Of a DNA stretch of 64,000 nt, positions 29,232 through 38,662 are shown piece after piece. Each line of letters begins with the position of its first letter. Within the stretch, counting starts at the first letter, position 1. Location: contig NZ_VXCA01000001.1 in NCBI RefSeq assembly GCF_011369485.1, positions 1-64,000 of the forward strand, read 5' to 3'. Made by a program: the position numbers and the translations under genes. The notes below the pieces were generated by a model. The model was not told where the DNA came from and ran no database searches. It worked only from the letters and a program-made list of their open reading frames with translations. The stretch comes from Pseudomonas atagonensis. GTDB lineage: Bacteria > Pseudomonadota > Gammaproteobacteria > Pseudomonadales > Pseudomonadaceae.

Positions 29232-30641
29232 ATGAAACGCTACGAAAAATTCGCCGACGACATCGCTGAACTGATCCGCTCCGGCGTCCTCGGCCCCGGC
29301 CAGCGCGTGCCGTCGGTGCGCTACGCCAGTCAGACTTACGGCGTGAGCCCGTCGACGGTGTTCCAGGCCTATTATCTGCTCGAACGCCGTGGCCTGATCC
29401 GTGCGCGGCCGCGCTCCGGCTACTTCGTCAACACCCACGCGCCGAGCCCGTTTTCGGAGCCGGTGATCAGCAGCCACGTCAACGACTCCACCGAAGTCGA
29501 CGTCAGCGAACTGGTGTTCTCGGTGCTTGAGTCGATCAAGGACCCGAGCACCGTGCCGTTCGGCTCGGCGTTTCCCAGCCCGACCCTGTTCCCGTTGCAA
29601 CGCCTGTCCCGCTCGCTGGCCAGCGCCGCCCGGGAAATGGATCCGCGCATGGTCGTCACCGACATGTCGCCGGGCAACCCGCAACTGCGTCGGCAGATCG
29701 CCCTGCGTTACATGGTCGGCGGACTGATGCTGCCGATGGAGGAGCTGCTGATCACCAACGGCGCCCTCGAAGCGCTGAACCTGTGCCTGCAAGCGGTGAC
29801 CGAACCCGGCGATCTGGTGGCCATCGAGGCTCCGGCGTTCTATGCCAGCCTGCAAGTGCTGGAACGCCTCAAGCTCAAAGCCGTGGAAATCCCCGTGCAC
29901 CCGCGCGACGGCATTGACCTCGGCGTCCTCGCGCAGACGCTGGAGCGCCACCCGATCAAAGCCTGCTGGTGCATGACCAGTTTCCAGAACCCGATGGGCG
30001 CGACCATGCCCGAGGCCAAGAAGCAGGAACTGGTCGAGCTGCTGCGCCGCCATCAGGTGCCGCTGATCGAAGACGACGTCTACGCCGAACTCTATTACGG
30101 CCAACAGGCACCGAAACCGGCCAAGGCGTTCGACACCGAAGGGCTGGTGATGCATTGCGGCTCGTTCGCCAAAAGCCTGGCCCCCGGCTATCGCATCGGC
30201 TGGGTCGCCGCCGGGCGTTACGCGCAGAAGATCGAACGGCTGAAACTGATGACCTCGTTGTGCGCTTCGATGCCGGCGCAAGCGGCGATTGCCGACTATC
30301 TGCAACACGGCGGTTACGACCGTCATCTGCGCAAATTGCGTTACGCGCTGGAAGAACAGCAAAGCGCCATGCTGGCGGCCATCGCCCGTTATTTCCCTGC
30401 GCAAACGCGGGTCAGCCAACCGGCGGGGGGCTACTTTTTGTGGCTGGAGCTGCCACCGCAGATGGATTCGTTGAAGTTGTTTCAGATGGCGCTGGCGCAA
30501 GGCATCAGCATCGCGCCGGGGCCGATCTTTTCACCGACGCAGCGGTTCAGGAATTGTATTCGGCTGAATTACGGCAGTCCCTGGACTGAGGATTCGGAGA
30601 AAGCCATGGAGACGTTGGGGCGGATTGTGCGGTCGTTCTGA
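29232..30641 (+). CDS. MocR-type regulator (GntR wHTH fused to PLP aminotransferase domain)
   Basis: The 469-residue protein has a GntR winged helix in residues 1-70 (GQRVPSVRYASQTYGVSPST, then VFQAYYLLERRGLI). A fold-type I aminotransferase domain follows, with the PLP lysine in HCGSFAKSLAPGYRIGW (near residue 314) and the PLP-ring motif FQNPMG. MocR proteins use PLP or an aldimine as an effector and often control vitamin B6, amino-acid or GABA genes next to them. Neighbours here (ccoG, SDR) give no clear target. Either a regulator or a true aminotransferase is possible; the regulator is more likely. Confidence 0.88.
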   Translation: MKRYEKFADDIAELIRSGVLGPGQRVPSVRYASQTYGVSPSTVFQAYYLLERRGLIRARPRSGYFVNTHAPSPFSEPVISSHVNDSTEVDVSELVFSVLESIKDPSTVPFGSAFPSPTLFPLQRLSRSLASAAREMDPRMVVTDMSPGNPQLRRQIALRYMVGGLMLPMEELLITNGALEALNLCLQAVTEPGDLVAIEAPAFYASLQVLERLKLKAVEIPVHPRDGIDLGVLAQTLERHPIKACWCMTSFQNPMGATMPEAKKQELVELLRRHQVPLIEDDVYAELYYGQQAPKPAKAFDTEGLVMHCGSFAKSLAPGYRIGWVAAGRYAQKIERLKLMTSLCASMPAQAAIADYLQHGGYDRHLRKLRYALEEQQSAMLAAIARYFPAQTRVSQPAGGYFLWLELPPQMDSLKLFQMALAQGISIAPGPIFSPTQRFRNCIRLNYGSPWTEDSEKAMETLGRIVRSF

Positions 30642-30667
30642 TAAATGACCGGTGTCGATATTGACGC

Positions 30668-30752
30668 CTTCGCGAGCAAGCCCGCTCCCACAGTAAACCG
30701 AGTTTCTTCAAATGGAATGCGGTCAACTGTGGGAGCGGGCTTGCTCGCGAAG
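30668..30752. repeat. REP pair between convergent MocR and SDR genes
   Basis: CTTCGCGAGCAAGCCCGCTC and GAGCGGGCTTGCTCGCGAAG lie inverted about 34 bases apart in the gap between two convergent stops. Likely folds in both transcripts. Confidence 0.88.
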
Positions 30753-30783
30753 AGGCTCTGTCAGGTAACAAAAATACCGCAGA

Positions 30784-31530
30784 TCAGCGCCCACCACCCA
30801 GATCGACGAAAGTCCCCGTGGCATACGAGGCCTTGTCCGAAAGCAACCAGACAATCGCTTCCGCCACCTCATCCGGCCGGCCGCCCCGGGCCATCGGAAT
30901 CGCCGATTCCAGCTTGCTGACCCGATCCGGATCGCCGCTCAAGGCGTGGAAATCGGTGTAGATATAGCCAGGTCGCACCGCGTTCACCCGAATCCCCTCG
31001 CCCGCCACTTCCTTGGACAAGCCGATGGTGAAGGTGTCGAGCGCGCCTTTGGATGCGGCGTAATCGACGTATTCGTTTGGCGAACCGAGACGGGCAGCCA
31101 CCGACGACACGTTAACAATGCTGCCACCCTGCCCGCCGTGTTTGGGCGACATGCGCAGGATCGCGTGCTTGGCACAGAGGATCGGCGCCAATACGTTGGT
31201 TTTCATGATCTTGAGAATGCGGAATTCGGACATTTCATCGACCCGCGACTTGTGTCCGACAGTGCCGGCGTTGTTCACCAGTGCGGTGACGCGACCCAGC
31301 TCGGTGTCGACCCGCTGAAACAGCGCGACCACTTCATCTTCGATGCTGACGTCGGCGCGTACGGCAATGGCTTGTGCCCCCAACGCGCGGACTTGCTCCA
31401 GCACGCTGTGCGCGGCCTGTTCGTCTGACTGGTAGTTGATGCAGATCCGATAGCCCTGTGCAGCAGCCAACAGCGCCGTCGCCGCGCCAATCCCGCGCCC
31501 GCCACCGGTGATGACAATGACTTTATCCAT
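30784..31530 (-). CDS. Short-chain dehydrogenase/reductase
   Basis: This classical SDR has 248 residues. The NAD(P)-binding motif TGGGRGIG is at residues 8-15, VNNAG near 85, and the catalytic triad is in VNVSSVAARLG (Ser) and YAASK (Tyr near 157, Lys near 161). RPGYIYTDFHA follows the active site. It resembles 3-oxoacyl-reductase/glucose dehydrogenase-like members, but the substrate cannot be assigned. The start at 31530 (MDKVIVITGG) was chosen over an upstream frame that has no family similarity. Confidence 0.92.
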   Translation of the reverse strand: MDKVIVITGGGRGIGAATALLAAAQGYRICINYQSDEQAAHSVLEQVRALGAQAIAVRADVSIEDEVVALFQRVDTELGRVTALVNNAGTVGHKSRVDEMSEFRILKIMKTNVLAPILCAKHAILRMSPKHGGQGGSIVNVSSVAARLGSPNEYVDYAASKGALDTFTIGLSKEVAGEGIRVNAVRPGYIYTDFHALSGDPDRVSKLESAIPMARGGRPDEVAEAIVWLLSDKASYATGTFVDLGGGR

Positions 31531-31633
31531 GCTGGCCTTCCCCCACGATGCACACGTAACAGTCGGGGGGAAGAATAACCGCCATTGACGGGATTTGCAT
31601 GGGCTCTGATCACTGCCCCTCGCCACATCGATC

Positions 31634-33712
31634 TCAGGCTGGCAACTGCTCCGAGTTCACGATGCTCTGCATGAATTTATCCGCCGGCATCGGATGCCCC
31701 AGCAGATAACCCTGCAGCGAATCACAGCCCAGCTGCGTCAGGAAGTCCTGCTGCACACCGGTCTCGACACCTTCGGCGACAATGCGCAAGCCCAGCGCCT
31801 GACCCAGCGCGACAATTGCCGAAACAATCGCGGCGTCGTCACTGTCGTGTTCCAGATCCCGGACGAAACCGCGATCGATCTTCAGCTCATTGGCCGGCAG
31901 ACGTTTGAGGTACATCAGGCTCGAATAACCGGTGCCGAAGTCATCGATCGACAGGTCCACGCCCATGTCCGACAACTCCTGCAACACCGTCATGCTCGCA
32001 TCGGCGTCGCTCATGGCGGTGGTCTCGGTGATTTCCAGGGTCAGGCTGTTGGCCGGCAAGTGATGCGTGGCCAGCGCCTTGGCCACGCTTTGCACCAGCC
32101 CTGAGTGGCAGAACTGCAACGCCGAGAGGTTCACGGCAATGCGCCAGTCGGTGTAACCGAGCACGTACCACTCGCGCATCTGCCGGCACGCCTCGTTGAG
32201 CACCCAGTCGCCGATGGCAATGATCACGCCGGTTTTCTCCGCCAGATCGATGAACTTGTCCGGCATCAACATGCCGTGAACCGGGTGTTGCCAGCGCAGC
32301 AACGCTTCGGCACCAACCGGACGGCCGTTCGCGGCATCGAACTTGGGCTGATAGTGCAGGCTGAACTGACTGTGCTCCAGCGCCGCGCGCAGGTCTTGCA
32401 ACAACTGCAGTTGCTTGCGGGCGTTGTTGTTCATGGACGCGTCGAAAAAACTGTAACCGTTTTTGCCGCCGCCCTTGGCGTGATACATCGCCGCGTCAGC
32501 GTTCATCAGCAGTTCCTGAGCGGTCTGGCCGTTGCCCGGGTACAGGGCGATGCCGACGCTGGCGGAGATCTGCAAATCATGTTCAGCAACGCGGAACGAT
32601 TGCGCGATCAGGCCGACCTGACGCGCCGCCAGGCCCAACGCATCGTTGGGTTCGGTCAGACGCACCAGCAAGACAAACTCATCACCGCCGATCCGCGCCA
32701 ACGTGTCCAGGCTGCGCAGGTCCTCGCGCAGACGGACCCCGACTTCGCGCAGCAACTGATCGCCCATGTGATGACCGAACGCATCGTTGACCGGTTTGAA
32801 GCCGTCCAGATCGATGAACATCAGCGCGAAACAACCGCCCTGCTCATGAACCTTTTTCATGGCCTGATTGATCCGGTCGTCGAGCAGCATGCGGTTGGGC
32901 AAACCGGTCAGGGTGTCGTGCAGGGCCAGTTGCGTCAGTTCGCGGTTGGCCACCGTCAGCGAGTGCGCCAGGTCTGCGGTGCGCGCTTCGAGGCGGGCGT
33001 CGAGAATCGAAGTCAGCAAGGCAATCGACAACACCGCCAGCGTGGTGATCAGCACCAGACTGTCGAGACCGTTGCCCTTCAAGCCATTGAGCGTCGCGCC
33101 GCAGAAACTGCCGTCAGGAAACTGCGCAGCGGCCATGCCGGTGTAATGCATGCCGACAATCGCGATGCCCATGATCACCGCAGCACCACCGCGAATCAGT
33201 CGCACGTAAGGCGAATGCTGGCGCAGGCGGAAGGCAATCCACAACGCAGCCGCGGACGCACCGACGGCGATCAGCAAGGACGCGCCGAACAGCGTCGGGT
33301 CGTAGTCGATTCCCGGGGTCATGCGCATGGCGGCCATGCCGGTGTAATGCATGGCGCTGATGCCGGCGCCCATGATCAGCGCGCCGAACGCCAGTTGCAG
33401 AACCGGTAGCTTCGGCTGGCTCACCAGCCACAAGGCAAAGCCGCAGGACAGCACTGCAATCAGCAGCGACAGTGCGGTGATGACAATGTCGTAACCCAGG
33501 TCGATCGGCAATTTGAAGGCGAGCATGCCGATGAAGTGCATCGACCAGACGCCAACGCCCATCGCCAGCGCGCCCCCCGCCGTCCAGAAGTGCACGGCGC
33601 GGCCCTTGGCCGTGGCGATCCGCCCGGTGAGGTCGAGCGCGGTGTATGACGCGAGGATCGCCACACACAACGAAATGAAAACCAGCGTGAAGGAATAACT
33701 ACCGATGAGCAT
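31634..33712 (-). CDS. MHYT-GGDEF-EAL membrane protein (MucR-like c-di-GMP enzyme)
   Basis: The 692-residue protein begins with a seven-helix MHYT sensor; copies of the motif read MHFIGM (near 58), MHYTGMAAM and MHYTGMAAA. It is followed by a GGDEF domain with an intact GGDEF near residue 340 and an RSLD inhibitory site five residues before it. An EAL domain follows, with intact AEALLRW (near 466) and DDFGTGYSS (near 587). Both cyclase and phosphodiesterase activity are therefore possible. Length and architecture match P. aeruginosa MucR (alginate-linked), though NbdA-type is an alternative. Start ATG 33712; the upstream extension was rejected. Confidence 0.9.
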   Translation of the reverse strand: MLIGSYSFTLVFISLCVAILASYTALDLTGRIATAKGRAVHFWTAGGALAMGVGVWSMHFIGMLAFKLPIDLGYDIVITALSLLIAVLSCGFALWLVSQPKLPVLQLAFGALIMGAGISAMHYTGMAAMRMTPGIDYDPTLFGASLLIAVGASAAALWIAFRLRQHSPYVRLIRGGAAVIMGIAIVGMHYTGMAAAQFPDGSFCGATLNGLKGNGLDSLVLITTLAVLSIALLTSILDARLEARTADLAHSLTVANRELTQLALHDTLTGLPNRMLLDDRINQAMKKVHEQGGCFALMFIDLDGFKPVNDAFGHHMGDQLLREVGVRLREDLRSLDTLARIGGDEFVLLVRLTEPNDALGLAARQVGLIAQSFRVAEHDLQISASVGIALYPGNGQTAQELLMNADAAMYHAKGGGKNGYSFFDASMNNNARKQLQLLQDLRAALEHSQFSLHYQPKFDAANGRPVGAEALLRWQHPVHGMLMPDKFIDLAEKTGVIIAIGDWVLNEACRQMREWYVLGYTDWRIAVNLSALQFCHSGLVQSVAKALATHHLPANSLTLEITETTAMSDADASMTVLQELSDMGVDLSIDDFGTGYSSLMYLKRLPANELKIDRGFVRDLEHDSDDAAIVSAIVALGQALGLRIVAEGVETGVQQDFLTQLGCDSLQGYLLGHPMPADKFMQSIVNSEQLPA

Positions 33713-33946
33713 GGGAATTCTCGTGGCCACCCGCACCGGACTGCGTCCATTCTCGGTCGGGCAAATGCGGCGATTGTACTGATTGCACAGAAGAACGCAC
33801 TGACAAAGTAACCATTTTGCCATCAACCCGATGAAACGCTTGTTCGATTGCCCGACAAGGCTCTGGCCCGGCCCTCACATGCTGAAACACTTGATCCTGT
33901 GGCGAGGGCGCTTTCTCCCGCTGGAGTGGCAAATTTGTTGCCTGGA

Positions 33947-35416
33947 TCAGCGGTTGTCGCTTACATCCAGCTCGCCATCCCAACCACCCCCCAGCGCGGC
34001 GATCAACTGCACGCTGGCAATCAAGCGGCTCTGCAAGACGCCCAGCACACTGCGTTCATTACTCAGTGCAGTGGCTTGCACCACAACCACGTCGATGTAG
34101 GCAATCAGGCCGGCCTTGTACTGGTTTTCGGTCAGGCGCAGGGAGTCACGGGCGGCGTCCAGCGCTTCCTGTCGCACCGCCGCTTCGTCCTCGTACACCT
34201 TCAACTGCACCAGGTAGTTTTCCACCTCGCGGAAACCATCGAGCACGGTCTGACGGTACTTGGCCACTGTCTGGTCGTACACCGCTTCAGTGCGATCGAC
34301 TTCCGCCGAGCGGATCCCGCCGTCGAACAGCGGCAAATCGAGTTTCGGCCCTACCGACCAGAAACGGTTCGGCAAACTGATCAGGTCTTTCGAGGTACTG
34401 CTGCTGTAACCGCCGCTCAGGCTCAAGCTCAGATCGGGGTAGTACGCCGCTTTCGCCACGCCAATGTTGGCGTTGGCCGCGATCACCGAACGTTCGGCCG
34501 AAGCAATGTCGGGACGGCGCTCCAGCAATTGCGACGGCAGGCTCAGTGGAATCTGCGGCAATTTGGGAATGGTCCGGGTTTCGGCGATGCTGAACTCGGC
34601 GGGCGCTTGCCCCGTCAGCACGGCGATGGCGTTTTCAAATTGCGCCCGCTGCCAGATCAGATCGACCAGATCGCCCTGGGTGGTTTTCAGTTGAGTCTGC
34701 GCCTGGGCCACCGCGTCACGCCCGGAAACCCCGGCGTTGTACTGGTTCTGCGTCATTTTCAGCGAGCGCTCGTACGCCGCCACCGTCGACTCGAGCAAAC
34801 GTTTCTGCTGATCGATCACTCGTAGTTGCAGGTAGTTCTGTACCAGTTCCGACTGCTGACTCAGGCGCATCGCCGCCAGATCGGCAAAACTCGCCTGGGC
34901 GCTGGCTTCATTAGCCTCGAGACCACGACGCAATTTTCCCCAGACATCCGCTTCCCAACTGACACCCAACTGCGCGTTGTAGGTGTCGCGAATCCCGCTG
35001 GAGGAACTGCTCAGGCTCGAACTGCTGCTGCCGGTGCCCTGACTGGAGCGGGTCTTGCCAAGGCTCAGGTCGACACTCGGGTAAAACGCCCCGCGTGCAC
35101 TGCGCACCAGGGCTTGCGCCTGACGAAACTGGGCTTCCGATTGCGCGACGGTCTGGTTGGAGCCGTTGAGTTTTTCGATCAGCCCGTTGAGCTGCTGATC
35201 GCCGTACAACTCCCACCAGGCGCCACGGGCCAGCGAATCGCTGGGGCTGGCCTGACGCCAGCCTTCGGCTTCCTTGTACTGGGCAATTTCAGCGGTCTGC
35301 GGGCGCTGGTAGTCCGGGCCGACAGCACAGGCACTGAGCATCGCCACGCACAGCGACAGGCTCAACAGACGCGAGCCGCGCACGGTGGCCAGATTGATAA
35401 GCGAACGGTCAGTCAT
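33947..35416 (-). CDS. opmB: Outer-membrane efflux lipoprotein OpmB-like (NodT family)
   Basis: This is the TolC-type outer-membrane channel of the RND system encoded upstream. The lipobox MLSAC puts the acylated Cys at residue 30, followed by AVGPDYQRP, the standard mature start of OprM-like proteins. Two internal OEP repeats of coiled helices follow (e.g. AQSEAQFRQAQALVRSARGA, QTVLDGFREVENYLVQLKVY). Length 489. The start overlaps the muxC stop (ATGA on the - strand), so it is the last gene of muxABC-opmB. P. aeruginosa OpmB is the matching partner. Confidence 0.92.
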   Translation of the reverse strand: MTDRSLINLATVRGSRLLSLSLCVAMLSACAVGPDYQRPQTAEIAQYKEAEGWRQASPSDSLARGAWWELYGDQQLNGLIEKLNGSNQTVAQSEAQFRQAQALVRSARGAFYPSVDLSLGKTRSSQGTGSSSSSLSSSSSGIRDTYNAQLGVSWEADVWGKLRRGLEANEASAQASFADLAAMRLSQQSELVQNYLQLRVIDQQKRLLESTVAAYERSLKMTQNQYNAGVSGRDAVAQAQTQLKTTQGDLVDLIWQRAQFENAIAVLTGQAPAEFSIAETRTIPKLPQIPLSLPSQLLERRPDIASAERSVIAANANIGVAKAAYYPDLSLSLSGGYSSSTSKDLISLPNRFWSVGPKLDLPLFDGGIRSAEVDRTEAVYDQTVAKYRQTVLDGFREVENYLVQLKVYEDEAAVRQEALDAARDSLRLTENQYKAGLIAYIDVVVVQATALSNERSVLGVLQSRLIASVQLIAALGGGWDGELDVSDNR

Positions 35417-38400
35417 AGCGGAGTTTCCAGAGCGGCGTCAGTACGCACGCCACGCCATTTGTTGAAACGATGGCGCAGCTTGTCGAGATAGAGGTAAACC
35501 ACTGGCGTGGTGTAAAGGGTCAGCACCTGGCTGAAAATCAGCCCACCGATGATGGTCAGGCCCAGCGGCTGGCGCATTTCCGCACCTTCGGCACGGCTGA
35601 GCAGCAGCGGCAAGGCACCGAGAATCGCTGCCAGCGTGGTCATCAGAATCGGTCGCAGACGTTGCAGGCAAGCGCTGCGGATCGACTCCAGCGGCGACAT
35701 GCCCTGATGTCGCTCCAGTTGCAGCGCAAGGTCGATCATCAGGATCGCGTTCTTTTTCACCACGCCGATCAACAGGAACAGACCGAGCAACGAAATCAGG
35801 CTGAACTCGCCGCCCAGCGCATAGATCGACAACAAGGCGCCGACCCCGGCCGAGGGCAAGGTCGAGAGAATTGTCAGTGGATGGATGTAGCTTTCATACA
35901 GCACACCCAGCACCAGATACACCGCGAGCAACGCGCCGAGAATCATGAACGGCTGGCTCTTCTGGGTCGCGGCAAAGGCGTCGGCGGTGCCGGCCATTTT
36001 CGCGATCACATCTTCCGGCAAGCCAAGCTTGGCGATAGCCCGTTCGATGGCGGCACTGCCCTGCTCCACCGTCACGCCTTCGGCCATGTCGAAGGAGATG
36101 TCTTCGGAAGCGAACTGGCCTTCGTGGCTGACACGGTCGTCTTCCAGACTGTTTTCATAATGAGCGAACGTCGACAGCGGAATCCGTGCGCCGTCAGCAG
36201 TGATCACCTGCACTTGCTTGAGCGTCACCGGGTCCTGGGCGTATTTCGGATTGACCTCCATGACCACCTGATACTGGTTGAGGCTGTCGTAAATCGTCGA
36301 AATCTGCCGTTGGCTATAAGCGTTGTTCAGCACCGACGTGACCATGTCCATGTCGACGCCCAGGCGTTTGGCCTGATCGCGGTCGACAATCAGCGTCACC
36401 TGCTGCGCGCCCGCGCCTTCACGGGCATCGATCGCGGTCAGTTCCGGCAGTGCCCGCAAGGCTGCAACGACCTTTGGGTACCACTTGCGTAATTCACCCA
36501 GATCACCGCTCTGCAGGATGTAGCTGTATTGCGAGGTGGTCTGTTCACGACCACCGCCAAACTGCAGATCCTGATCGGCCATCAGCATCAATTGCGCGCC
36601 CGGCACCTTGGGCATTTCCTTGCGCAGGCGTTCGATGACTTTCTGCGCCGAGACCTGGCGCTCTTTGATCGGCTTCAGGCGCACCAGCATGAACGCGTTG
36701 TTGGTGCCGTTGGTGCCGCCGATGAACCCGGCAACGCTTTTCACCGCTTCGTCCTTGAGCACGGCGCGGCGGAAGATTTCCATCTTCGGCTGCATCACGC
36801 TGAACGACAGACCGTCGTCACCTCGCACGAAACCGATCAGTTGCCCGGTGTCCTGCTGCGGCATGAAGGTTTTCGGCACCACCACATACAGCGCAACGTT
36901 GACGCCCACGGTGATGAGCAGGCTGAGCAAGGTCAGGCGCCGATGACGCAGCACCCAGTCGAGGCTGGTGGCGTATTTGCCGACCATCCAGTCGTTGGTC
37001 TTGCGGCTCCAGCGTTGCAAACGGTTTTCCTGCCCCGGGGGGTGTGGCTTCAACCAGCGCGCGCAGAGCATCGGGGTCAATGTCAGGGACACCACCAGCG
37101 AAACCACGATGGCCGCAGCCAGGGTGATGGAGAACTCGCGGAACAGGCTCTCGACAATCCCGCCCATGAACAGAATCGAGAGAAACACCGCGACCAGCGA
37201 GACGTTCATCGACAACAGGGTGAAGCCGACTTCCTTGGCCCCCAGGTACGCGGCCTGCATCGGCTTGACGCCGTCGTCGATGTGCCGGGAAATGTTTTCC
37301 AGCACGACGATGGCGTCGTCCACCACCAGGCCCGTGGCGAGAATCAGCGCCATCAGCGAAAGGTTGTTCAACGAAAAGCCGTAGAGGTACATGACCGCGA
37401 ACGTGCCGACCAGCGACACCGGCACCGCCAACGTCGGAATCAGCGAAGCGCGGAAGTTACCGAGGAACAGGAACACCACCAGAATCACCAGCGCCACGGC
37501 GATCAGCAGGGTCATCTCGGCTTCGTGCAAGGTCGCCTTGATCACGGGCGAACGATCCATCGCCAGATTCAGTTTGACGCTGGCCGGCAACACCGCTTGC
37601 AGCGCCGGCAATTGTGCCTTGATCTCGTTGACCGTCTCGATGATGTTGGCCCCGGCCTGGCGGTTGATCACCAGCAGCACCGCCGCGTCATCGTTGAAGA
37701 AACCGCTGTTGTAACGGTCTTCGACGCCATCGCTGACCTTGGCCACGTCCTTGAGCCGCAGCGCGGCACCGTCGGCGTAATGGATGATCAGCGATTCGTA
37801 ATCCTTGGCTTTCTCCAGTTGGTCGTTGGCCTGAATCTGCCACAAGCGCTGACCGTCTTCGACCGAACCCTTGGGCCGGCGCACGTTGGCGTCGGCAATG
37901 GTTTTGCGCACATCGTCGAGGGCCACGCCGTACTGGTTCAATGCCTGCGGTTCAAGCTCGATGCGCACCGCCGGCAGGGAGCTGCCGCCGATCTGCACTT
38001 CGCCGACACCCTGAACCTGGGAGAGGCTCTGCGACAGAATGGTCGAGGCCAGATCATAGAGCTGACCTTTTTCCAGCACGTCCGAGGTCAGCGACAACAC
38101 CATGATCGGTGCCTGAGAAGGGTTGACCTTCTTGTAGGTCGGCATGCTGCGCATCCCGCTCGGCAACAGATTGCGCGACGCGTTGATCGCTGCCTGCACT
38201 TCCCGCGCCGCGCCATTGATGTCGCGGTTGAGGTCAAACTGCAGAATGACCCGCGTCGAGCCCTGGCTGGAACGGCTGCTCATGGTGTTGATGCCGGCAA
38301 TCGCGCCGAACGAACGCTCCAGCGGTGTCGCCACGGTGGACGCCATGACCTCCGGGCTGGCACCGGGCAGGCTTGCCTGCACGACGATCACCGGGAAATC

Positions 38401-38520
38401 CATCTGCGGCAACGGCGCCACCGGCAGCAGACCAAAGCTCACACCGCCCAGCAACATGATCGCCAGACTTAGGAGCATGGTCGCGACCGGGCGCTTGATG
38501 AAAGGACCGGACAGATTCAT
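35413..38520 (-). CDS. muxC: RND efflux permease MuxC/MdtC-like
   Basis: This inner-membrane proton-drug antiporter subunit has 1035 residues. It begins MNLSGPFIKRPVATMLLSLA and has the RND layout of 12 membrane helices with two large periplasmic loops. TM4 carries the proton-relay Asp pair in LILATGLVVDDAIVVLENIS. Later conserved blocks are present ([35 protein letters not shown]). Heteromultimeric MuxB/MuxC pumps work together in one trimer. It follows muxB after 142 bases that contain a REP pair, and overlaps opmB. Confidence 0.93.
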   Translation of the reverse strand: MNLSGPFIKRPVATMLLSLAIMLLGGVSFGLLPVAPLPQMDFPVIVVQASLPGASPEVMASTVATPLERSFGAIAGINTMSSRSSQGSTRVILQFDLNRDINGAAREVQAAINASRNLLPSGMRSMPTYKKVNPSQAPIMVLSLTSDVLEKGQLYDLASTILSQSLSQVQGVGEVQIGGSSLPAVRIELEPQALNQYGVALDDVRKTIADANVRRPKGSVEDGQRLWQIQANDQLEKAKDYESLIIHYADGAALRLKDVAKVSDGVEDRYNSGFFNDDAAVLLVINRQAGANIIETVNEIKAQLPALQAVLPASVKLNLAMDRSPVIKATLHEAEMTLLIAVALVILVVFLFLGNFRASLIPTLAVPVSLVGTFAVMYLYGFSLNNLSLMALILATGLVVDDAIVVLENISRHIDDGVKPMQAAYLGAKEVGFTLLSMNVSLVAVFLSILFMGGIVESLFREFSITLAAAIVVSLVVSLTLTPMLCARWLKPHPPGQENRLQRWSRKTNDWMVGKYATSLDWVLRHRRLTLLSLLITVGVNVALYVVVPKTFMPQQDTGQLIGFVRGDDGLSFSVMQPKMEIFRRAVLKDEAVKSVAGFIGGTNGTNNAFMLVRLKPIKERQVSAQKVIERLRKEMPKVPGAQLMLMADQDLQFGGGREQTTSQYSYILQSGDLGELRKWYPKVVAALRALPELTAIDAREGAGAQQVTLIVDRDQAKRLGVDMDMVTSVLNNAYSQRQISTIYDSLNQYQVVMEVNPKYAQDPVTLKQVQVITADGARIPLSTFAHYENSLEDDRVSHEGQFASEDISFDMAEGVTVEQGSAAIERAIAKLGLPEDVIAKMAGTADAFAATQKSQPFMILGALLAVYLVLGVLYESYIHPLTILSTLPSAGVGALLSIYALGGEFSLISLLGLFLLIGVVKKNAILMIDLALQLERHQGMSPLESIRSACLQRLRPILMTTLAAILGALPLLLSRAEGAEMRQPLGLTIIGGLIFSQVLTLYTTPVVYLYLDKLRHRFNKWRGVRTDAALETPL

Positions 38521-38552
38521 CGAACGCAGTCCTCAGCATCACACTGCTCCAA

Positions 38553-38643
38553 TGTGGGAGCGGGCTTGCTCGCGAATGCAATTCGACATTCAACATTGAT
38601 AGTGACTGATACAACGCCTTCGCGAGCAAGCTCGCTCCCACAG
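38553..38643. repeat. REP pair inside the mux operon, between muxB and muxC
   Basis: GTGGGAGCGGGCTTGCTCGC and GCGAGCAAGCTCGCTCCCAC occur inverted in the only sizeable gap of the operon. The other two junctions overlap by four bases. It may change mRNA stability or expression ratio between the two permease subunits. Confidence 0.88.
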
Positions 38644-38662
38644 GGTTTGTGGATCCGGGCAG

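Noticed and set aside
36529..38472. 647-codon open frame antisense to muxC
   Set aside because: Histidine/glutamine/arginine-rich shadow product; MuxC is complete on the - strand.
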